Below are positions 57,392 to 64,000 of a DNA stretch of 64,000 bases, in pieces (positions within the stretch are counted from its first letter, which is position 1; every line of letters begins with the position of its first letter). The stretch is taken from assembly GCF_029931775.1 (NCBI RefSeq), contig NC_079314.1, positions 70,051,879 to 70,115,878 of the forward strand, written 5' to 3'. The position numbers and the translations under genes were made by a program. The stretch comes from Euleptes europaea (taxonomy: Eukaryota > Chordata > Lepidosauria > Squamata > Sphaerodactylidae). A model generated the notes under the pieces. It searched no databases and was not told where the DNA came from. It worked only from the letters and a program-made list of their open reading frames with translations.

Positions 57392-58118
57392 TTCTGTAGG
57401 AGATATTAATAGTTGTATCTTATATTATTGTGTGCTTAGGGTTGTGCGCAGGGAACACAGTAATCATGTGGCTCTTTTGTTGGCTGATGATTGAGAATGG
57501 CACTGTTTGTTGTTACTTGCCTTGGATCTTGAGAAGCTCAGGAGAAAGGCGGTCATCTAAATATTTTAAATAAACAAATTTTGGGACTTGTTCAGCTGAT
57601 GTTGCCCTGTTATGGAATAGCTACAAGATTTCTGTTAAAAACAGGGGAAGCAAAGAGTACTTCCGAATTTTGCTATTTGATTGGGACACTTCTGCCCTTG
57701 CAGTCATGGAGAAAGTAGTGTACAGCTGCAGTATAAAGTAGCATGCTGGGTTCCCTCTCTGGGCAAACTGTGAGGAAACATTTTCATAAGAATTAACAGC
57801 TTGATACCTGATCCCAAAAGCACATTAAGATAAATATGGTTCATTTCTGTTCACTGCAGTGAAAATACGGGCCGAGATAACATCCTGTATATAATTTATT
57901 CAGATACTGACCCTTAAACTGGTCGATGTACTAGAATGAATGATGTATGTAGAGGTTTTATGTAGGAAATTAACTCAGTAGTGTTTTTCTGCTTCTGTGT
58001 AACTATAGAAGACTGACTGACATATGGTTAGACAACTTTGTATATAATATGGCAAAAAATAATTTTGACTGGTTTTAATTAAGCAGACTTTTTGCTATTG
58101 TCTTCATTTCCTCTGCAG

Positions 58119-58184
58119 ATGTGTGCAGTTTCTACCAGGGGTGAATGGGATAATCCTGTGAAAGATAAGGAAGCTGGATCATAG
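58119..58184 (+). CDS. XPOT upstream ORF (21 codons)
   Basis: The ATG is the first three bases of the exon, so it is fully present only in the spliced exon. If either proposed first exon is used it reads AAG-ATG-T, giving A at -3. It encodes MCAVSTRGEWDNPV and more, then TAG at 58182-58184, eight bases before the XPOT start. Translation is not proven; conservation is unknown. Confidence 0.4.
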   Translation: MCAVSTRGEWDNPVKDKEAGS

Positions 58185-58192
58185 CAGTAGAA

Positions 58193-58252
58193 ATGGATGA
58201 ACAAGCTCTTTTGGGGTTAAATCCAAGTGCTGATTTAGACTTCAGGCAACGA
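58193..58252 (+). CDS. XPOT: XPOT coding exon 1 (exon 2 of the gene)
   Basis: The exon begins at 58119 after tttcctctgcag. Its 74 untranslated bases hold a complete upstream ORF. It codes MDEQALLGLNPSADLDFRQR, with donor gtaagt. Confidence 0.94.
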
Positions 58253-61200
58253 GTAAGTTTAATTTGAGACTACAGGTAGTTTGGTGAATGCCAGGTCAGA
58301 GTAATTAATAAAAACCTGTAGCCAAAGATTTAGAAAGCTGATTCAAATTGGTATGTGACAGTTTGTTTTGTTGAGGTCTTTGTGGCCTGCTTCCTCCCCA
58401 GGCCATGGTCCTCAGCTACCAGCAGCATGCAGTCCTTTCTGTGCTTTAGCCCTGCATTGAGTTTTCCCCATCTTCTTTTCTTCAATTCTCTCCTCTGGTA
58501 ATCTCTCAATTCCACCTCTCCTTCTTCTTCTTAAGCCTTTGTATCCCACTTCTTTAATTTCTCTTGCCCTTGGCTCTGTGTTCTTCACTAGATGCATCAT
58601 CTTTCTGGCCCTACAGTCTCCCAGCACTGGTCTGCTTACTTCTACTTCCTATAGCATTTATCACCTGCGCCATGCTCAGCAGTTAGCCCCCTTCTTGTCT
58701 TGCTTCGACTTGGCTACAGTGATCCATGCAACAGTCCCATGCTGGATTACTGTAACTCGCTATATGTAGGGCTGCCCTTGAGATTACTCTGGAAGCTTCA
58801 ATTGGTACAGAAGGCAGCTGTGCAGGTTGTAACAAGGACCCCTTGGAGAGTTTCTGTTCAGCCTATTCTCCGCCAGCTAAACTGGTTGCCTATATGCTTC
58901 CACATCAGGTTCATAGAATCATAGAGTTGGAAGGGACCACTATGCTCATCTAGTCCAACCCCCTGCACAATGCAGGAAACTAACAACTACCTCCCCCCAC
59001 TGGATGGGCTGGTTTTAACCTTTTAAAACCCTTAATGGTCTTGGACACCCATACCTGCGGTGCAGCCTCTCCTGCTATGTCCCCCTCCCCCCAGGTTGCT
59101 TTGTTCTAGTTCTCAAAATTTTCTGGAAGACTCTAGCCCAAGAGCAGTTCGATTGTCCTCGGCCAGGACCTTTTCAGCTGTGGCCCCTGCCTGGTGGACT
59201 TCTCTGTCTAAGGAAACCAGAGTCCTGTTCCCTAGGCCCGCAAGACAGAAAAGGTCCACCAGGCACACGGTTGAGGACTTTTGGCTGCTCTATTACAGCC
59301 ACCAGTCACCAGGCAGAGCCCCCCCCCCCCTTCTGTATGCTCACCTTCGTTCCCCTCCCAACTTACTTTGCAGATGGTCTGTTAGTCTCGGGACTCAGCT
59401 TTGCTGGAGCTTACGGTGCCATTTTTATTATTATTTATTATTCTATGGAGTTTAATCTGTTTTAAGTGTTCCTGACTTTAAATGTATATTTAACTTGTTA
59501 CCTGCCCTGAGCCCCACTGTAGTAGGGAGGTGGGATATAAATCTAATAATAAAGGATGTTCTGTTCATAGACCTGAAGTTCTCCCATTTCTCTTTTTATT
59601 GGCCCTTCTTCAGCTTGCTCCCTGGGTGTCCATTTACATACTTCCTTCGTATTTCTGCTTCTCAACCACTATCTGTTTTTATTCCTTTGCTTTCAGTAGC
59701 CTCAAAAAACCAGTGCAATTTCCAAGTATATGCTGTTATCTCCCCCCACCCCCCGCTTATTTCAAAGTTACATAAAATAACATATGGGCCTAGCTTTTAT
59801 ATAGATCTGAGAAAGGCCTTTTATATATCACCCTGGCAACTTTCCTTATTCTGCTACATTTTGAAGAACCCCCCCCCCTTTTTTTGTATATTTATAATTT
59901 CAGGCATTAGCCTATTTTGAGCAGCTGAAGGTCTCTCCAGATGCTTGGCAGGTGTGTGCTGAAGCTTTAGCCCAAAGAATTTACAGGTAGAAAATTTAAA
60001 ATAATTGCTTTCTTTAATCTGGGAATGTTTTGCAGTTGTAAGAATTTTGGTACTGGAAATTTTGCCAAGTAAGCCTTTCTATTTAATACCATATGATCTG
60101 TGTTTGTTGGGTAGCTTTAAATAGTAAGCTTATGTTGCAGGCTTTGATAGTCAATCTGAAATGGCACATGAAGGACAATGCTTTGCTTTCTAGGTGCATA
60201 TTTGAGATGTGTCTGTATGAGTTAAAAGTGGTTCTCATCATATTTTGAAATCTTCGTGAGAAAGCTGGTAATGACTTGGTATCATGGTAGATGTTGCACT
60301 GGTGAGGTCTATGTGTCTGAAATGTGGGCTGTGCTGAGGTTCTCTAAATTGGTGGGAGGAAGACATTTAAAGCATACAGTGACTTCAGGGAGTGCTGTGT
60401 GTGCAAGAAAATGGTTCAGCATTCATGCTGTGCTTTAAATCCCCCCCCACACACACACACACACTAATACGCACAGGAAATTGGCATGGCTTACATTGTA
60501 GCACACACATCATTTCTGGATGGGCACTTTCTTCCTATCTGGTTTAATTAATTTGTTTCTGGTTTGGTACATGTGCTTGTATGTACTTAGGGTTGAGATA
60601 TTAAAATAAAGCACCAGGATAAGATAAATTCTGGAACCCATCACAGATATTTGGAAGCTAGGAAGGTTTGCAGTTTTACTTGTAGAAAACCAAGGCATTT
60701 AGTCTTTTAAATTCCAGAAATATTCTAGTTTATAAATGATGTGTTTGATATTGTTAAAACAGGAAAACAAGTTTAGGCTTCACTGGGAAACAATTATTGC
60801 ATGTATCTACATTTTAACCAAAATTTCTATTATTTCCCTGGGAAGGAATCCCCCTGTGACCAAAATTTCTGGAATGTATATATCCCTAACTTGTGTCTGT
60901 TAAGCAGAAAGTGGCCTGAAGGCCTGTAACTTGGGTTTGCTATTGAAGTGAAGTAATTCTGGCCCTCACATCTACTTCTATGGGAAATTGCTGTAAAGTC
61001 CTATGTAAACATAGTTCTTCTGAGTTTCTTGTAGAAAGTGAGAGACCAGGGCCATGAAATAAATAAGCACAAGTGAGTTTTCCTTTTTTGCTTCTGCTAC
61101 TCATGGGGTACAATAAGGCACTGAAGCCTCACCTCATACTAAATCCTGCTGGTATTTCGCCAGGCATTACCTACATCAGGGGTCCCCAGCTTCTTTGAGC

Positions 61201-63892
61201 TTGCAAAACCTTTGGAATTCAGACACAGGGTGGTGGGCACAGCCACAAAATGGCTGCTGGAGGAGGCGGAGCCAATATGACTGCCACAAGAGGCAGAGCC
61301 AAACATAAGATGTCAGGGATGAGGTCATATATAACTCTAATAGTAACTTTTCAACATTTCAGGCGGAAGCTGTGTTTTAACAGGATGCCTTCTAAAATTA
61401 ACATATTGTTTACAATATTTTATTGCATACACACAACTTCACTGCATGACTGAAGGTCCTTGTGCTGTGGGGGCAGCTGTTGTCGAAGCAACTTTTTAAA
61501 AACCTGCACAGCCAGTCAGAAGTCTTTCTGGGGCAAAAGCCTCACCTGGCCCATGGGTACCATATTAGGGATCCCGGCCTACATGTTGGTCAACTGAGTT
61601 TCTTGACCAAAAGACTGGAGGCTTGCTTTTGTGTATAAAAGCTCATTTTTTAGGATTCTGGTCCCAGTACCTAATTTTGTGTTTGTATTGTACAGTCATG
61701 GAATATACCCTAATAAAATAGGGAACTATTAAAATTTAAGTGCTCAGATTTATGCCAAGATATCAATTTGACTCTCTAATTTTTAAAAGGAATTAGCAGT
61801 GCCTTTATCCACTGCTGGGGTTATGTACATAAAGCCTGCATAATGGTTCTTAAATAGCTTTGTCTGTATTGAACTTCTCTTTCTAGTGATGATCACATCA
61901 AGTTCTTCTGCTTTCAAGTTCTGGAGCATCAAATCAAATACAAGTAAGAAGGCTTCCTCATAGCATGAATTTAGTGAATGAAAAATGAATGTATACTAAT
62001 TGGAGGGGGTGTTTGCATGTATAAGGTCCTTTATTTTTTTTAATTTCATTTTAAAAATTCAGATGAAATTTAGTTGCATTTACTGCAATGCCAGTTGTGT
62101 AGTAAATGCTGCGAAAAGAATTAATTGGTTGGCTGGTGCTACAGTAGTAAGAATTGGAGGTAAGGCTGAGCAACACTGAATTCCTTAAGCAATCTTTCAA
62201 TCATGATCAATTGCCGTCAAGTCACATCTGACTTATGACGATCCCTGGTGGGGGTTTCAAGGCAAGAGATGTTCAGAGGCCATTTGCCATTGTCGGCCTT
62301 CGCTTCATGACCCTGGTATTCCATGGAAGTCTGCCATCCAAATACTTGTCAGGATCTACCCTGCTTAGCTTCTGAGATCTGCCAAGATCATGCTAGCTTG
62401 GAGTATCCAGGCCAGGTCTATGATATGTCTTTGACTAATTGCTGGAATGGGGCCCAAACTTGCTAATTTTTGTAAGAAGGGGGGAAAGCCCCAACAGTCT
62501 GAAAGCCTTGCAGTGTTCCTCTCAAAGTTATGTGTTGCTTGAGTTTCAGCATTTTTTAAAAACTGCTCACTAAATCTTTTTGGGAACCCAGCCATCTGAG
62601 CTACACTTATCAGGACCTAGCTTTCTTTCCTGGTGAAGATAACAAATCTGCTTTCTTCATGTTTTTATAAACTAAGAAGAAGAGTTGGTTTTTATATCCC
62701 AACTTTCTCTACCGCTTAAGGGAGACTCAAACTGGCTTACAATCACCTTCCCTTCCCCTCCCCATGACAGACAGGTAGGTGAGGCTGAGGCTGTGAGGTA
62801 GGTGAGGCTGAGGCTGTGAGGTAGGTGAGGCTGAGAGAACTGTGACTAGCCCAAGGTCACCCAGCTGGCTTCGTGTGTAGGAGTGGGGAAACAAATCCAG
62901 TTCACCAGATTAGCCTCCAGCACGCATGTGGAAGAGTGGGGAATCAAACCCGGTTCTCCAGATCAGACTCCACTGCTCCAAACCACCGCTCTTAACCACC
63001 GCACCACTTGACTGACTGACCTCTTTCAAGTCCATGAGAACTGTAAGAATCTAGCTTGCTTCATGCATGAACTGAATGGGAACTTGGAAATGATTGCTGG
63101 AAGTATAGTCTTGTGGTGCAATATTGCTTAGGTGCCTCACACCATTAAATGTAACACCACCTGCTCTACTAAAAAAGCCATTTAGTCAAGTCACATCTGA
63201 CTTATGACGACCTCTGGTGAGGGTTTCAAGACAAGAGAGGTTCAGAGGCAGTTTGCTATTGCCAGTCTTTGCTTCGTGACCCTGGTATTCCTTGGAGGTC
63301 TGCCATCCAAATACTTGCCATCCAAATCTACCCTGCTTAGCTTCTGAGATCTGAGGGCAAGTGCTGTGTAACATTTTTTTCTACCTATCCTCCAACAAGC
63401 TCAGGAAACTTAGTTCCTATCGTCACAAAAGCCCTGTGAGGAAGGTTAGTCTGAAAGGGAGTGACTGGCCCTGTGTCACCCAGTGAGCTTCTTGGCAAAG
63501 TGGGGGTTTGAACCCAGGCCTCCTAGATCCCAATCCGACACTCTAGCTCTGTGAAATAGTTTTAGCATGTTGTATATAAAATTATTCTCCTCTGACAAAA
63601 CATGTAATGCAGATTTTATATCCTCCTCATAGAATTACCAGTTCATCTTTTTGGCTTTGTTCAACTTTATAACATCCTGAAAAATTATGCTGAACTTTTT
63701 CTGGCAGTAATGCTCTATGCCAATTTAAAAAGAAACCCCTTTTTAATGGACTGGACCATAGCCTACTGAATTTCTTAAAGCTGAAATGAAGCTAAGTAGT
63801 CTTTTGTATGTTTTTTTTTTAGATATCCTCAGTTAACTGGAGTACAACATCAGCTAATTAGGGAAACACTCATAGCATGGCTCCAAGCTCAG
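58193..63892 (+). CDS. XPOT: Exportin-t, N-terminal part (4 coding exons, runs off window)
   Basis: Exportin-t is the Ran-GTP-dependent carrier that binds mature tRNA in the nucleus and takes it through the nuclear pore. The coding exons are 58193-58252, 59904-59986, 61887-61943 and 63823-63892, with all phases joining to 90 residues. They read MDEQALLGLNPSADLDFRQR, ALAYFEQLKVSPDAWQVCAE, SDDHIKFFCFQVLEHQIKYK and QLIRETLIAWLQAQ. This is the importin-beta-like N-terminal part, where Ran binds; human exportin-t is about 962 residues, so most of the gene lies to the right. The start context GAAATGG is strong. The first exon is noncoding. An upstream ORF precedes the start. Human XPOT is also next along from KICS2 on 12q14. 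Confidence 0.95.
58640..59540 (+). mobile_element. CR1/L2-group LINE 3' part in XPOT intron 2, with a nested CR1-type tail
   Basis: It encodes LDYCNSLYVGLPLRLLWKLQ, LVQKAAVQVVTRTP and LRQLNWLPI, the reverse-transcriptase C-terminal motif set of CR1/L2-group LINEs. The reading frame then shifts: KTLNGLGHPYL and later parts lie in other frames. 58913-59013 (atcatagagttggaagggac, ctagtccaaccccctgcaca) is a separate CR1-type 3' tail inserted between IRF and KTLNG. It ends with aggtgggatataaatctaat. Confidence 0.75.
59904..59986 (+). CDS. XPOT: XPOT coding exon 2
   Basis: The acceptor is ttataatttcag and the donor is gtagaa. It encodes ALAYFEQLKVSPDAWQVCAE and ALAQRIY, then two bases of Ser. Confidence 0.95.
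61177..61577 (+). mobile_element. hAT-like inverted-repeat element with flanking duplication
   Basis: The ends CAGGGGTCCCCAGC and GGGATCCCGG are imperfect inverted repeats. CCTACAT occurs directly on each side (61170-61176 and 61578-61584), a 7-base match of an expected 8-base hAT target duplication. A related element is at 42137-42464. Confidence 0.65.
61887..61943 (+). CDS. XPOT: XPOT coding exon 3
   Basis: The acceptor is ctctttctag and the donor is gtaaga. 57 bases encode SDDHIKFFCFQVLEHQIKY and two bases of Lys. Too short for ORF-length filters. Confidence 0.94.
62213..62417 (-). repeat. 5S rRNA-derived SINE with BovB-like tail
   Basis: Antisense. The tail gccgtcaagtcacatctgac comes first, and the 5S part (ggtattccatggaagtctgc, cctgcttagcttctgagatc) follows. 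Confidence 0.8.
62674..63009 (-). repeat. tRNA-derived SINE, family A, with internal tandem triplication
   Basis: Reversed tail, body and head are all present. A 25-26-base unit, gtaggtgaggctgaggctgt, is repeated nearly three times at about 62774-62835. Confidence 0.8.
63184..63360 (-). repeat. 5S rRNA-derived SINE with BovB-like tail, second in XPOT intron 4
   Basis: The same parts as 62213-62417, but with a short internal duplication (ccatccaaa twice near 63303 and 63319) and a truncated 5S head. Confidence 0.78.
63380..63550 (-). repeat. tRNA-derived SINE, family D
   Basis: It contains caaaagccctgtgaggaagg, gtgtcacccagtgagcttct and gggggtttgaacccaggcct, the reversed body and B box of family D. 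Confidence 0.6.
63823..63892 (+). CDS. XPOT: XPOT coding exon 4
   Basis: The acceptor is a pure T run, tttttttttag, and the donor is gtaggt. It encodes KYPQLTGVQHQLIRETLIAW then LQAQ. The next exon is outside the window. Confidence 0.94.
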
Positions 63893-63901
63893 GTAGGTGT
63901 G

Positions 63902-64000
63902 AACACATTATATTGAGTCAGACCCTTTTGTTTATCAAGGTCAGGGTCATCTACTCTGACTGGCAGCAGCTTTCCAGGGTGTTAGGCAGAGGGCCTTCAC
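63902..64000 (-). repeat. tRNA-derived SINE, family B, cut by window end
   Basis: The reversed tail gtgaacacattatattgagt and tctactctgactggcagcag are present; the head lies beyond the window. Confidence 0.65.

Overview
This window is vertebrate nuclear DNA, most likely from a squamate reptile (a lizard or gecko-like animal). The evidence is multi-exon genes with GT-AG introns, CpG-island promoters, gene order matching human 12q14, and a repeat load typical of squamates: several tRNA-derived SINE families, a 5S rRNA-derived SINE, BovB, CR1 and L2-like LINEs, Penelope-like ends and small inverted-repeat transposons. The species cannot be named from the sequence.

Layout. (1) 1-20165, plus strand: the 3' half of SRGAP1 in eight coding exons (3840 to 17108), covering most of the RhoGAP domain, the SH3 domain and the Ser-rich tail, followed by a long 3' UTR. 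(2) 20166-35585: an intergenic stretch of about 15 kb with repeats only. (3) 36013-39561, minus strand: a complete three-exon KICS2 (C12orf66), 446 aa, with a CpG-island promoter holding two CACGTG boxes. (4) 41858-47491, minus strand: a complete five-exon RPL18A, 176 aa, with a 5' TOP-like start and a short 3' UTR. (5) 47492-53240: intergenic repeats, including a BovB LINE split by a GC-rich insert. (6) 53100-64000, plus strand: the ZNF143-motif promoter and first four coding exons of XPOT, which continues past the window end.

The genes do not form an operon; each has its own promoter. They act in separate processes: Rho GTPase control at the cell edge (SRGAP1), amino-acid sensing to mTORC1 at the lysosome (KICS2), the large ribosomal subunit (RPL18A) and tRNA export from the nucleus (XPOT). 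Relative to human 12q14 the order SRGAP1-KICS2-XPOT is kept, but the C12orf56 expected between KICS2 and XPOT was not seen and an intron-bearing RPL18A sits there instead.

I found no clear new biological system. The most useful leads are the RPL18A position, the promoter motif clusters at KICS2 and XPOT, an upstream ORF in XPOT, a 5S-derived SINE that shares its tail with the BovB LINE, hammerhead-like motifs in Penelope-like ends, dated nested insertions, and several long hairpins. All family names and domain calls come from reading the sequence and memory; no search was run.
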